From contig JAKSDK010001090.1 in the NCBI GenBank assembly GCA_022360095.1, positions 1 through 64,000 on the forward strand: a stretch of DNA of 64,000 nucleotides. Reading direction: 5' to 3'. Below the pieces are notes generated by a model. The model was not told the origin of the DNA. It ran no database searches and was given only the letters and a program-made list of their open reading frames with translations. Below are positions 43,901-51,865 of this stretch, in pieces. Position 1 is the first letter of the stretch; each line of letters opens with the position of its first letter. The DNA is from Phycisphaerales bacterium. GTDB lineage: Bacteria > Planctomycetota > Phycisphaerae > UBA1845 > UTPLA1. The translations under genes and the position numbers were made by a program.

Positions 43901-44556
43901 GCGACTATACGCAAACCGCCGGCAGCACCACCGTCGACGGCACACTTTCGGCCACGGGAATCGTCGACATTCAAGGGGGAGTGCTGACCGGCGATGGAAC
44001 AGTGGAAGACGATGTGACCAACGCCGGCTCGGTGCAACCGGGAGCGTCCGCGGGAGTTTTCACGATCGATGCGGGCTACACACAGGATGCCGCCGGTGAT
44101 CTGTCGATCGAAATCGGCGGTCTGACCCCGGGCACGGAACACGACAGGCTGGATGTCACGGGCACGGCAAACCTCGGTGGCACGCTGACCATCGAGTTTA
44201 TCAACGGTTTTTCCCCGATGGTCGGCGACAGCTTTCAGATCATGACGTACGGCGCCCATGTCGGTCAGTTTGACATGTTCGATGCCCCTTGCCTTCCGGC
44301 GGGGCGAATCGTGCAAGTCAGCGTGTTGAACACGCAAGTCGTCGTGAGCATCTCAGACGCGCTGATTGGTGACGGGGATTGCGATTGTGCGTTGTCGGGG
44401 CTCGATATCGAAGCGTTCGTCCTCGCCTTGTTGGACCCGGGTGCCTACCTGATCGCGAATCCCAACTGTCCCGGTCTGGATGCCGTGGATATGAACGGGG
44501 ACACACTTGTGAACGGGCTTGACGTTCAACCCTTCCTGGAGGCATTCCTTCCATAG
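40930..44556 (+). CDS. Giant secreted beta-repeat protein with C-terminal dockerin
   Basis: A 1208-residue protein with signal peptide MKRIYSHMFSALLAALLIAI, cleaved after SAQ or nearby. The body is built of beta-strand repeats (NTGTL, NQGTVIAN, TIQGAG) and, from 42295, large repeats of exactly 186 residues (558 bases). Ends: a region TLTIEFINGFSPMVGDSFQI, then about 60 residues of a Cys-containing dockerin/EF-hand-like module (DGDCDCALSGLDIEAFVLAL and DMNGDTLVNGLDVQPFLEA). It resembles beta-helical adhesins. No autotransporter barrel is present. Confidence 0.75.
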   Translation: MKRIYSHMFSALLAALLIAITTSNAGSAQLDIVWNGGSGDWDTVGNWDLVLVPNNGADTYNVLIDDGNVTASDVTLSLIRTVDNVTLDSDDVLSINNTARLRIANGGVIDNAGTINLNSTGNDTYIQPDGGLLTLTGGGTLTLSDMTTNWIYQINSGSFTNVNNTIQGAGNLGWSGAPTAITNQGTVIANGTNPLSCNPGTQVFTNTGTLRADSGAVLTLNGPGGFDNATGIIEALNNSTVDIATTTIRGGTLQTSGTGVIQSASDSTELDGTMDTVTNAGLLRVPNSERFRMKGTINNTGTIEISSSGSDTYIHPRDTVMTLTGGGTVTMTDSDSNWIYQQNGGSLVNVNNTIQGAGNLGWSGAPTAITNQGTVVANETNNTLLCNAGSQVFTNTGILRADSGGVLTLSGTGGIANTGGVIEALDASVVELSGATIDGGTLQTSGSGVIRTVSVETLDGSVNPVTNAGTLVVQNADDLDLVGTVLNTGTIDLSSTGSVTELRAQSGNAMLTGSGVVNMGDDVDNRIRGATSTDRVINVDNTIQGAGNIGVNTSGFTNQGTVIANLTNTLTLDPRSTEDITNTGTLRADNGATLRLSGGMFFNAGGVIEALDGSVVELNSATVDGGTFQTTGSGEIRTVSAETLDGSVNPVTNAGTLVVQNADDLDFLGTLQNTGTIRLNSTGTSTEFRAEGGNAMLTGGGVVNMGDHANNRIGGVTSTDRVINVDNTIQGAGNIGVNNSGFTNQSTVIANLPTALVMDPRSTEDITNTGTLRADNGATLRLTGGMFFNAGGVIEALDTSVVELSSATIDGGTLQTTGSGEIRTVSTETLDGSVNPVTNAGTLVVRNGDNLNIAGTVQNSGTIHLNSTASTTAIRAQGGNAMLTGGGVVNMGDHPNNRIAGVSGTDRVINVNNTIQGAGNIGVNVTGFTNQGTVIANGTVALTIDPAPGEDFTNEGILQAVGASGLSIGPGPFTTSGTVTIASGSSISRTGDYTQTAGSTTVDGTLSATGIVDIQGGVLTGDGTVEDDVTNAGSVQPGASAGVFTIDAGYTQDAAGDLSIEIGGLTPGTEHDRLDVTGTANLGGTLTIEFINGFSPMVGDSFQIMTYGAHVGQFDMFDAPCLPAGRIVQVSVLNTQVVVSISDALIGDGDCDCALSGLDIEAFVLALLDPGAYLIANPNCPGLDAVDMNGDTLVNGLDVQPFLEAFLP
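42295..43800 (+). repeat. 558-base tandem repeat inside the adhesin gene
   Basis: Copies begin with GAGACGCTCGACGGCAGCGT at 42295, 42853 and 43411; the first two are full (558 bases each) and the third is partial. Identity between copies is high, indicating recent duplication. The unit is a whole number of codons (186). Confidence 0.8.
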
Positions 44557-44688
44557 TCTTCGATCGTCCCGGGTGCTGCGTGCCCGAGAAATGAGGAGAG
44601 AGTTTGATCGGCAGCTTGCCGTCTGGAGGGGCTGCACTGCCGACACGGCCAATTGCAGTCCGAGACAAATCACTGATTGGAGAATGCC

Positions 44689-45264
44689 ATGAATCGATTC
44701 CGAACGACCGAACGGTGGCTTAGATTCTTAGCATCGATCGCAGCATTGAGCTTTGCGACGGCATCGTCCGCGTATGCCCAGTTCGACGTGCCTGATTCCT
44801 GCCGTGCGGGCGAAGGCACCTATACAGGCGATTTGGAGGGCACTTGTAGTTACACAACGTGTCTTCAGGACGGCATCGAAAAGCTGGATATTAGGTTTGA
44901 TGGCGCATGGGCAGTGAAAACCAGCGGCTTTCCAGATGTGTCGGCGGTGACTTACACCGAGCGTGTTCCGGACGCCGGCGGCGCGATCGTGTTCTCAATC
45001 AGATCACCTACCACCGCAGCCGACATCCGAGAAAGCATCGATGCACAGTTCGGCGACTGCGGAATCGTTGGCGATTGGACGATGGTTGACCTGAGAAACA
45101 ACAATGAAACGATAACCGGTACATTCCAGATCAACGGAACCGGTCGCGGTGAAGATTGCATTCTCGAGCCCAGTGGTGGATTGTGTGGAACGACCGGAGG
45201 CGTCGGGTTGATGGCACCGCTACTCGCAGGCGCGGCGGTTCGGCGACGACGCACGGCGCGATGA
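44689..45264 (+). CDS. Secreted protein with C-terminal anchor (sorting-like) tail
   Basis: A 191-residue protein. ATG 44689 follows GGAGA, and the frame opens 12 bases earlier. Signal peptide: residues 1-31 ending SSAYAQ. The mature domain has several Cys (CRAGEGTY, TCSYTTC, FGDCG, EDCIL). The C-terminus is CGTTGGVGLMAPLLAGAAVR followed by RRRTAR: a short Gly-rich hydrophobic helix and a basic end, the layout of C-terminal sorting tails. It probably lies on the cell surface near the adhesin at 40930. Confidence 0.6.
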   Translation: MNRFRTTERWLRFLASIAALSFATASSAYAQFDVPDSCRAGEGTYTGDLEGTCSYTTCLQDGIEKLDIRFDGAWAVKTSGFPDVSAVTYTERVPDAGGAIVFSIRSPTTAADIRESIDAQFGDCGIVGDWTMVDLRNNNETITGTFQINGTGRGEDCILEPSGGLCGTTGGVGLMAPLLAGAAVRRRRTAR

Positions 45265-45385
45265 CGAATCAAACCTGCTTGAGGCGTCGATGACGATCTA
45301 CGGCGCCTACCTAGTTGTGCAAGCGGGCCGTTATCAAGTATTACCCGCCGGCGAGTAATTCTGCGACATTTATTCTCGCCATCAA

Positions 45386-46210
45386 CTAGGTGTGAAGGCC
45401 GTCATCGACCAGGGTGGATAGCAACTTGGGATGCATCGTCTGAGAGCCGACGAGGATGGGGATGTCCTCATCACGATAATTCGAGATATCCCTCGGCCAG
45501 ATGGGTTTGCCCGTGTGATCGGTGACGATGCCTCCGGCCTCCTGGACGAGAAGTGTTCCCGCCGAGACGTCCCACAGCTTGCACTCGATGGCGTAGGCCG
45601 CATCGGCCAAGTCGGCCGCCACCCAGGCGAGGTGCAAACACAGCGACCCCTGATTACGAAACAGATAGCGATCCATCCAGCGGCGGACGGCATCGGGCAC
45701 TGTGCGCCGGCGGAAGGATGAGATCATGACGGTCGTGTCGGTATTGATCGGTCGGTCTTCGATGACCATGGGTCGATCGTCGACGAAGGCCCCTGAGCCT
45801 TTTGCGGCGGAATAGATCTTTCCCGTGGTCGCATCATGAATCGCGCCGGCGATCGGCTCGCCGTTATGCAAAACCGCCACGGAGGTCGAATAGACTCCGA
45901 TGCCCCTGGCGTAGCTTCGCGTTCCGTCGATGGGGTCCACCACCCAGCAATAGTCGGCGGCTTTGAGTTTGGTGTGTTGATCGGGGTCGGCCACTTCCTC
46001 TTCGACCAGAATGGCATGTGACGGAAATTGTCCGGCCAGCGCATCTAAAATAGCGCCCTGGGTTGCATGATCCGCCTCTGTGACGGGCGTGTCATCCGCC
46101 TTGCGAGAAACGGACGCACGGCCGAAGTAGCGGCGTGCCGTTTCACCGCCCAGCTCGGCCAGCTTGCAGGCTGCGATGCGGAGGTCGGCCGGTTTGAAGT
46201 CGTTGGACAT
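45386..46210 (-). CDS. Inositol monophosphatase-family enzyme (CysQ/IMPase-like)
   Basis: A 274-residue protein carrying the family motifs: the EEE triad in AILVEEEVAD, metal-binding WVVDPIDGTRSY, and the C-terminal WDVSAGTLLVQEAGGIVTDH. Such Mg2+-dependent phosphatases act on inositol phosphates, histidinol phosphate or 3'-phosphoadenosine 5'-phosphate. Sequence alone does not choose the substrate. It is convergent with the anchored secreted protein gene and divergent from the acyl-CoA dehydrogenase gene. Confidence 0.85.
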   Translation of the reverse strand: MSNDFKPADLRIAACKLAELGGETARRYFGRASVSRKADDTPVTEADHATQGAILDALAGQFPSHAILVEEEVADPDQHTKLKAADYCWVVDPIDGTRSYARGIGVYSTSVAVLHNGEPIAGAIHDATTGKIYSAAKGSGAFVDDRPMVIEDRPINTDTTVMISSFRRRTVPDAVRRWMDRYLFRNQGSLCLHLAWVAADLADAAYAIECKLWDVSAGTLLVQEAGGIVTDHTGKPIWPRDISNYRDEDIPILVGSQTMHPKLLSTLVDDGLHT

Positions 46211-46354
46211 TGGCGAAGGTCGGGCTTAGTCTGGCCACCTTGATCGTTACGAAGCGGAAACCTTTCCGCGTCTCGTTCTGGGAGCGGGGAGTATAACCTC
46301 GACGAGTTGACTTGACTATTAAGCGAGATATCTGAAGCGTTGGGGCTTAAGACA

Positions 46355-47500
46355 ATGGATTTTTCCTGGTCGCAGGAGCAAGCGGAGTTCAGGCAGCGCG
46401 TTGCCGACTTTGCCCGTAAGGAACTGAATGACGGGCTTATCGAGCGCGACCGTCGCGGTGACTTCAACATTGAAGGCTGGAAGAAATGTGCTGCCATGGG
46501 CATTCAGGGATTGCCTGTTTTGGAGGAGTACGGCGGCATGGGGACCGATGCGCTGACCACCGTCGGAATCTTGGAGAGCCTCGGATACGGCTGCAAGGAC
46601 AACGGTCTCCTCTTTTCCATCAATGCTCACATGTGGACGCTTGAGATTCCGATTTTGAACTTCGGAACCGATGAGCAGAAGGAAAAGTACCTGCCGCGGC
46701 TTTGCGGGGGCGATTGGGTCGGCGGGAATGCGATGTCGGAGCCTGAATCGGGCTCCGATGCCTACAGCTTGCGGACGACGGCCGAGCGGCGAGGGGATCG
46801 GTACGTGATCAATGGCAGCAAGGTTTTCGTCACCAACGGCAGCGTCGCCGACATCGTACTGGTCTTTGCGACGGTCGATCGTGAGAAGGGGCCACGGGGG
46901 ATCACCGCGTTTCTTGTGGAGAAGACTTTTCCCGGCTTTCACGTCAATCGGAAGGTTGACAAGATGGGCCTGAAGACGTCGCCCATGGGGGAACTCTTCT
47001 TTGACAATTGTGAGGTGCCTGTTGAGAACCGTCTTGGTGAGGAAGGCATGGGGGCCAACCTGTTCACGCACTCCATGACGTGGGAGCGGAGCTGTATTCT
47101 GGCCAGCGCCGTGGGATCGATGGAGCGACTTCTGGATATTTGCATTCAATATGCTCGTCATCGTCAACAGTTCGGCCAGTCCATCGGCAAGTTTCAGCTG
47201 GTGGCCAGCAAGATCGTCGATATGAAACTCCGTCTCGAATCGGCGCGATCGCTTCTGTACAAGACGGCGTGGCTGAGAAGTCAGGGGAAGAATATTTTCA
47301 TGGAAGGGGCCATGACCAAGCTTCAAATCAGTGAGGCCTGGGTGAAGTGTGCCGAAGACGCGATTCAAATCCACGGTGGGTACGGTTACATGGAAGAGTT
47401 TGAAGTCGAGCGCGAGCTGCGCGACGCCATCGGCAGCAAGCTTTATTCCGGCACATCAGAAATTCAGCGTTCGATCATCGCCTCGTTGCTCGGCCTGTAG
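46355..47500 (+). CDS. Acyl-CoA dehydrogenase
   Basis: A 381-residue protein from ATG 46355; the open frame also has a TTG at 46340. All three domains are present: N-terminal helices (LPVLEEYGGMGTDALTTVGI), the central beta domain with NAMSEPESGSDAYSLRTTAE, and the C-terminal helical domain ending EDAIQIHGGYGYMEEFEVER with the arginine-rich LRDAIGSKLYSGTSEIQRSI. The predicted catalytic base lies in the usual C-terminal region. It oxidises an acyl-CoA with FAD, and the substrate cannot be told. Confidence 0.9.
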   Translation: MDFSWSQEQAEFRQRVADFARKELNDGLIERDRRGDFNIEGWKKCAAMGIQGLPVLEEYGGMGTDALTTVGILESLGYGCKDNGLLFSINAHMWTLEIPILNFGTDEQKEKYLPRLCGGDWVGGNAMSEPESGSDAYSLRTTAERRGDRYVINGSKVFVTNGSVADIVLVFATVDREKGPRGITAFLVEKTFPGFHVNRKVDKMGLKTSPMGELFFDNCEVPVENRLGEEGMGANLFTHSMTWERSCILASAVGSMERLLDICIQYARHRQQFGQSIGKFQLVASKIVDMKLRLESARSLLYKTAWLRSQGKNIFMEGAMTKLQISEAWVKCAEDAIQIHGGYGYMEEFEVERELRDAIGSKLYSGTSEIQRSIIASLLGL

Positions 47501-47827
47501 TGTGCGCGGGCGAAAGGCGGCAGCCGATCGGGCAACAGCCTGGGAAATATCACCAACAACCTCACAAAGAACGGACCACTTCTATTCTTGGATGGTCTGA
47601 AAAAACGACGTGACTCCGCGTTGCCGTTTCGAAATCCTCGATTACGAAAAAGAGGCCATCCCCAATCCGAGACGCGGCACGCAAGTTGCTCAATCTTTTA
47701 GCCCCCAAGCGACCTCTCCCAACCGAGCCCCAGGATTGGACCTAAGCGGGGCATGACCAGAAACTGGCTACGAGCCCGAGCCGGTTTCGGTCGTCCCCGC
47801 TCGTTTTTTGCAGGGGTTCCGGGCGAC
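47501..47827. other. 327-base convergent intergenic region without a gene
   Basis: Between the acyl-CoA dehydrogenase and the oppositely oriented esterase-like gene. I see no credible reading frame. A possible + strand terminator lies at about 47773-47811, where CGAG and CTCG flank a C/G-rich loop and TTTTTT follows. Confidence 0.4.
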
Positions 47828-49207
47828 CTATGCCGGTTTTTGCTGCTTTACGCCGAGAGGATCGTCCCCCCGAAGCGGTGAGATCTCATCAATGAAGAAC
47901 AGGGCGTCCGTTTGTTTGGTTAGCGTCCCGTTCTCGTTCCAACTGAAGTAGCTGTAGCGCCGTTTGCGATCGAGATATCGCCTGCCCGGATCTTTTGAAT
48001 GGAGGGGGAGCAGGTAAGTTGAGCCCGCTTTTATCAGCGTGGCCTCAATACGACGAGGATCGGACTCCAGCGTGTCGATGAGCTGCTTGCTCATGGGATT
48101 GAGAAGTTTTCCGTGATCGTGGAGCATCCAGATCGAAAAGACTTGCCCGGGGTACGCTTTGTCGATCATTTCTCCGACCGAAGGATCGCGCGCTCGCGAG
48201 ATGTCGGCGCCGTCCCGGCATAGGTGGTTGTTGTGCGCGAGCATGATGACTTTGGCATCGGGTGCTATGCCGTCCATTGCATGTTTGACCTGACGAAACA
48301 TGGCCGGTTCGCGTCTTACCAGCGCTCGGTTCAGCCTTCCGTCCGCCCTGGCGGTTTCGAAGAAAACGGTCGTTTCCAGAAGGCAGTCTGCGTACGTCCG
48401 CAATTGGGCCACGTCGGTTCTCGTCATGGCCGTCGGGTTGTTTTTTCCAAGATCGGACACCAATGCGTGGAGCTTTTCCAGTCTCTTGATTTCCTGGTTC
48501 GCGGTTTCGTCGGCGTCCTTTTTGACCGATTTTCGAATCGGATCCAGTAACGCCTCCTCGGGGTATTTTCCGAGCAGGTCGGCGATCGAGAGGTAGCAGC
48601 CGCCGGGCATCATGTCGATGTCGATCGGGTGAACGCGCAGCGGGCCTTGGTCGTCGGCTAGCGATTCGCAGATCTCGCGAAGGTCGTGGTAGAAGCGTTG
48701 CTGCGAAGCGCTTTGGCGGCGTTTGAATTCCGGGTCCTTGGCGCCGACCCAGCCTTTAAAGGCACGCTCCTGATATTTCGCCGTTTCCTTCGATTGGTCG
48801 CCATCTGCTTTTCCGGGGCGTTTTCCCGTTTTGACGAAGTGATCGACTGCGGGGGCCATCGATGCGCCGAGCCCCTCGATGAAGATGTGGCGATAGCCTT
48901 TCGGCGCGAGGTGGCGGATGAGCATGAGCTGAACGTCATATTTCTCGCTGAAGAAATGCCCGGGTTCGCCGATGAACAGGATACGTTTGCCCTCCAGGGC
49001 AGTGTCCAGGAAGGCTTCCAATTGAGGATTCATTTTCCATCGTTCGACATGGATGGCCTCGCGTTTGGTCCATTTGAGGAACTCCGCCTTCGTCGCGTCG
49101 CGGCTGCCCGGGTCGGAGTCTTGTGCCTGCGCGGTCTGATGAAAGATTGCCATCGAAAGAACGGCGATCAGTAGCATTTGACATCGGGCGGTATTCGATC
49201 GGTGCAT
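47828..49207 (-). CDS. Secreted erythromycin-esterase-like protein
   Basis: A 459-residue protein; ATG 49207 follows AGGAG. Signal peptide residues 1-29 end AQAQ. The mature part contains RILFIGEPGHFFSEKYDVQL, GYRHIFIEGLGASMAP and DAKVIMLAHNNHLCRDGADI, the EreA/ChaN-like layout in which His and Glu residues around 'GE.HG/F' and 'HN.H' act in a metal-free hydrolase. An acidic extension precedes the C-terminus. The family includes macrolide esterases, but a general hydrolase is more likely here. Drug resistance is not implied. Confidence 0.6.
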   Translation of the reverse strand: MHRSNTARCQMLLIAVLSMAIFHQTAQAQDSDPGSRDATKAEFLKWTKREAIHVERWKMNPQLEAFLDTALEGKRILFIGEPGHFFSEKYDVQLMLIRHLAPKGYRHIFIEGLGASMAPAVDHFVKTGKRPGKADGDQSKETAKYQERAFKGWVGAKDPEFKRRQSASQQRFYHDLREICESLADDQGPLRVHPIDIDMMPGGCYLSIADLLGKYPEEALLDPIRKSVKKDADETANQEIKRLEKLHALVSDLGKNNPTAMTRTDVAQLRTYADCLLETTVFFETARADGRLNRALVRREPAMFRQVKHAMDGIAPDAKVIMLAHNNHLCRDGADISRARDPSVGEMIDKAYPGQVFSIWMLHDHGKLLNPMSKQLIDTLESDPRRIEATLIKAGSTYLLPLHSKDPGRRYLDRKRRYSYFSWNENGTLTKQTDALFFIDEISPLRGDDPLGVKQQKPA

Positions 49208-49358
49208 GCGCAAAAACTCCTGTGTGCTTGGGGTATTCGTGTTGAATCCGGCACTGTAGGAGTGAATTGGTGCAGTGCGCCGAAATATTTCGAGCACAGG
49301 AAAATACGCGCGAAAATCCTACGAATGACGCGATCACTTCCGCTTGAGAACGCCGTGC

Positions 49359-50771
49359 CTAAGAGGCGAGCAGCAGGTTCAGGGGGTTCTCAAGGAAGGA
49401 GATGATCGTTGAAGTAAAGCGGGCCCCGTCGGCTCCGTCGATCACGCGATGATCGAAGGAGAGGAACAGCGGGAGCATCTTGCGAATCACGATCTCATCC
49501 TCGCCTTTGACCATTGGTTTCCGGATCAGCTTGCCCATGCCGAGGATGGCGACCTCGGGGGAGTTGATCATCGGAGTGGCGAAGGTGCCGCCCAGCGCGC
49601 CGACGTTGGTGAGGGTGAACGTGCCACCGCGCATTTCGGAGATATCCAGCTTGAATTCGCGTGCCCGATCGGCCACCTCCTTGAGCTCTTTGGAAATCGT
49701 CATGAGGCCCTTGCGATCGGCATCTCGAACGACGGGGACCATCAGGCCCTTCGGCGTGTCGACGGCTACGCCGACGTGGACGTAGTCTTTGTAGATGATG
49801 TCACCGGCGGCTTCGTCGTAAGAGGAGTTGAACTGCGGGAATTGCCGCAGTGCGCCGGCCACGGCCTTGAGAATGAAGGCCGTCAGCGTGAGCTTGACGC
49901 CTTGCTCGATCATCACGGCGCCGTGCTCTTTGCGGAAGGCTTCCAGATCGGTGATGTCGGCCTCGTCTCCGTGGGTGACTCGGGGAATGGTCCAGGACTT
50001 CACCATCTGTCGCGCAATCGTCTTACGAATCTGCGCCACCTTCTCGCGCCGAACGGGACCCCATTGCGAGAAATCCGGCAACGGCTCGGACGGCATAGCC
50101 GGTATCGGCTGGGCCGGCGTGGCTGGTATCGGTTGGCCCGGCGTGGCCGGTATCGGCTGGCCCGGTGTGGCCGGTGCCGGTTGGGCCGGCGTGGCCGGCG
50201 AAGGAGCTACCCCGGAACCGGTCGGTCCGGCGATGGCATAGCGCTCGACATCCTCTCGGACGATGCGACCGCCGGGGCCGGTGCCGTGAACCTGTCGCAG
50301 GTCGATTCCCTGTTCCCGGGCATACCGTCGAATGGCTGGTGCGGCGGGAATCGGCCCCGTGGCATGCGGTGGGGGCTCTGTGATGGTCGCCGTGCGACTC
50401 GTCGCCACACGACCGTCGCCGCCCACGGCTTGGGATGCCGTCTGTTCATGGCGCACGGATTGGGCGGGCGCGGAGGCCGCTTTCAGTTCCGGCTCGGCGG
50501 CTTTTGTTTCGGCGGGCTTTTCCGCAGCGGCGCCGGCGGCATCCACCACGAGAAGGACATCGCCCACCGAGACGGTGGCGCCGGCCTCGACGTTCAGTTG
50601 TGTGACGACGCCGGCGTACGGAACGGGAAGCTCGACCGCCGCTTTGTCCGTCTCCACCTCCATGACCATCTGGTCTTCGGTGACGGTATCGCCTTGCTGG
50701 ATCATCACGTTGACGACCTGTGCTTCGTGAATGCCTTCGCCTAAATCCGGTAATTTGAACTCTTTTGCCAT
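49359..50771 (-). CDS. 2-oxoacid dehydrogenase E2 (dihydrolipoyl acyltransferase)
   Basis: A 470-residue protein. The N-terminal lipoyl domain carries the modified Lys (VETDKAAVELP, residue about 43). A Pro/Ala linker follows, then the E1/E3-binding domain (IRRYAREQGIDLRQVHGTGPGG, near residues 145-180). A long linker of repeated 'ATPGQPIP' leads to the catalytic domain, ending SFDHRVIDGADGARFTSTII with the His/Asp pair. It belongs to the pyruvate or branched-chain complex together with the two upstream E1 genes. No E3 gene is in the window. Confidence 0.9.
   Translation of the reverse strand: MAKEFKLPDLGEGIHEAQVVNVMIQQGDTVTEDQMVMEVETDKAAVELPVPYAGVVTQLNVEAGATVSVGDVLLVVDAAGAAAEKPAETKAAEPELKAASAPAQSVRHEQTASQAVGGDGRVATSRTATITEPPPHATGPIPAAPAIRRYAREQGIDLRQVHGTGPGGRIVREDVERYAIAGPTGSGVAPSPATPAQPAPATPGQPIPATPGQPIPATPAQPIPAMPSEPLPDFSQWGPVRREKVAQIRKTIARQMVKSWTIPRVTHGDEADITDLEAFRKEHGAVMIEQGVKLTLTAFILKAVAGALRQFPQFNSSYDEAAGDIIYKDYVHVGVAVDTPKGLMVPVVRDADRKGLMTISKELKEVADRAREFKLDISEMRGGTFTLTNVGALGGTFATPMINSPEVAILGMGKLIRKPMVKGEDEIVIRKMLPLFLSFDHRVIDGADGARFTSTIISFLENPLNLLLAS
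50100..50205. repeat. 24-base tandem repeat encoding the E2 linker
   Basis: About four and a half copies of a 24-base unit (on the + strand GGTATCGGCTGGGCCGGCGT and variants) encode eight-residue repeats with the pattern A-T-P-x-Q-P-x-P. Such flexible linkers let the lipoyl arm swing. Unit number may vary between strains. Confidence 0.6.
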
Positions 50772-50827
50772 GGTAGTTTTTCAGGGACAGTAATCAGTGA
50801 TCAATAAACAGTTATTCGTGGTCCGTT

Positions 50828-51808
50828 TTAGAAACTTACGACTTTACGGGCGGCGGTGACGACCTTCTGGGCGTCCGGCATATAAGGACGCTCGATGTTG
50901 AAGAACGGCAGGACCAGATCGTAACCGGTCACACGCTCGATCGGGGCTTCGAGATACAACAGGCTGTCTTCGACGATCCGCGAGATGATCTCGGCGGCCG
51001 GACCGCAGTTTCGCGGAGCCTCGTGAACGACCACGCAGCGGCCCGTCTTGCGGACTGACTCCATGATGAGTTCCGTGTCCATCGGGACGAGGCTCAGCAG
51101 ATCGATCAGCTCGGCGTCGATATCGTGTTCGTCTTCCAGCTCGTCGGCGGCTTCGAGGACCAGCCGCATCGACGCGCCGTAAGAGATGATCGTGACGTCA
51201 CGACCCTCGCGCACGATTTCGGCTTTGCCGATCTCCAAGGTCTCGGGTTTGTCCGGCACCTCTTCCTTGAACGCGCGGTAGCAGGCCTTCGGCTCATAGA
51301 ACATCACAGGATCGGGATCGAAGATCGACGCTCGGAGCAGGGCTCGCGCATTTCGCGGGCCGGACGGAATCACCACCTTCAATCCCGGCAGGTGCGCCCA
51401 GATCGCCTCACGACTTTCGCTGTGATGCTCGATGGCGCGGATGCCGCCGCCGTAGGGCATGCGAACGACCATCGGACAAGTGAACCGGCCGCGCGTACGA
51501 TTGCGAAACCGTGACGCGTGGCTTTCGATCTGGTGGAATCCGTGATAGCCGAAGCCGGAGAACTGCATCTCGCAGATCGGCTTCAGGCCGGTGCAACAGA
51601 GGCCGATGGCCAAGCCGACGATGGCCGATTCCGCGACCGGAAAGTCGACCACGCGATCGGGACCGAAGTCCTTCAACAGGCCCTCGGTGATGCGGAAGAC
51701 GCCCTCGTCCTGGCCGACGTCCTGCCCCATGATCATCGTGGACTCGTCTTCATCCAGCGCCTCACGCAACGCGAGGTTCAACGCTTTCGCCATATTCATT
51801 TGCGCCAT
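50828..51808 (-). CDS. 2-oxoacid dehydrogenase E1 beta subunit
   Basis: A 326-residue protein of the transketolase-like beta family. Motifs include EALDEDESTMIMGQDVGQDE, DFPVAESAIVGLAIGL, VVIPSGPRNARALLRASIFD and the C-terminal RVTGYDLVLPFFNIERPYMP. It forms the E1 heterotetramer with the alpha subunit encoded upstream (57 bases away), supplying the C-terminal and PYR-type part of the thiamine diphosphate site. The order alpha-beta-E2 is the standard operon. Confidence 0.9.
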   Translation of the reverse strand: MAQMNMAKALNLALREALDEDESTMIMGQDVGQDEGVFRITEGLLKDFGPDRVVDFPVAESAIVGLAIGLCCTGLKPICEMQFSGFGYHGFHQIESHASRFRNRTRGRFTCPMVVRMPYGGGIRAIEHHSESREAIWAHLPGLKVVIPSGPRNARALLRASIFDPDPVMFYEPKACYRAFKEEVPDKPETLEIGKAEIVREGRDVTIISYGASMRLVLEAADELEDEHDIDAELIDLLSLVPMDTELIMESVRKTGRCVVVHEAPRNCGPAAEIISRIVEDSLLYLEAPIERVTGYDLVLPFFNIERPYMPDAQKVVTAARKVVSF

Positions 51809-51865
51809 GAGCGTTCCCTAATCTCCTCTTAATCCCTTGACCCCTTGGCCCCTCGGACCCCTTCT

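Noticed and set aside
40930-44556. Classical autotransporter
   Set aside because: No C-terminal beta-barrel; the C-terminus is a dockerin-like module.
49449-50744. 431-residue + strand frame opposite the E2 gene
   Set aside because: The E2 lipoyl and catalytic motifs on the minus strand are unmistakable.
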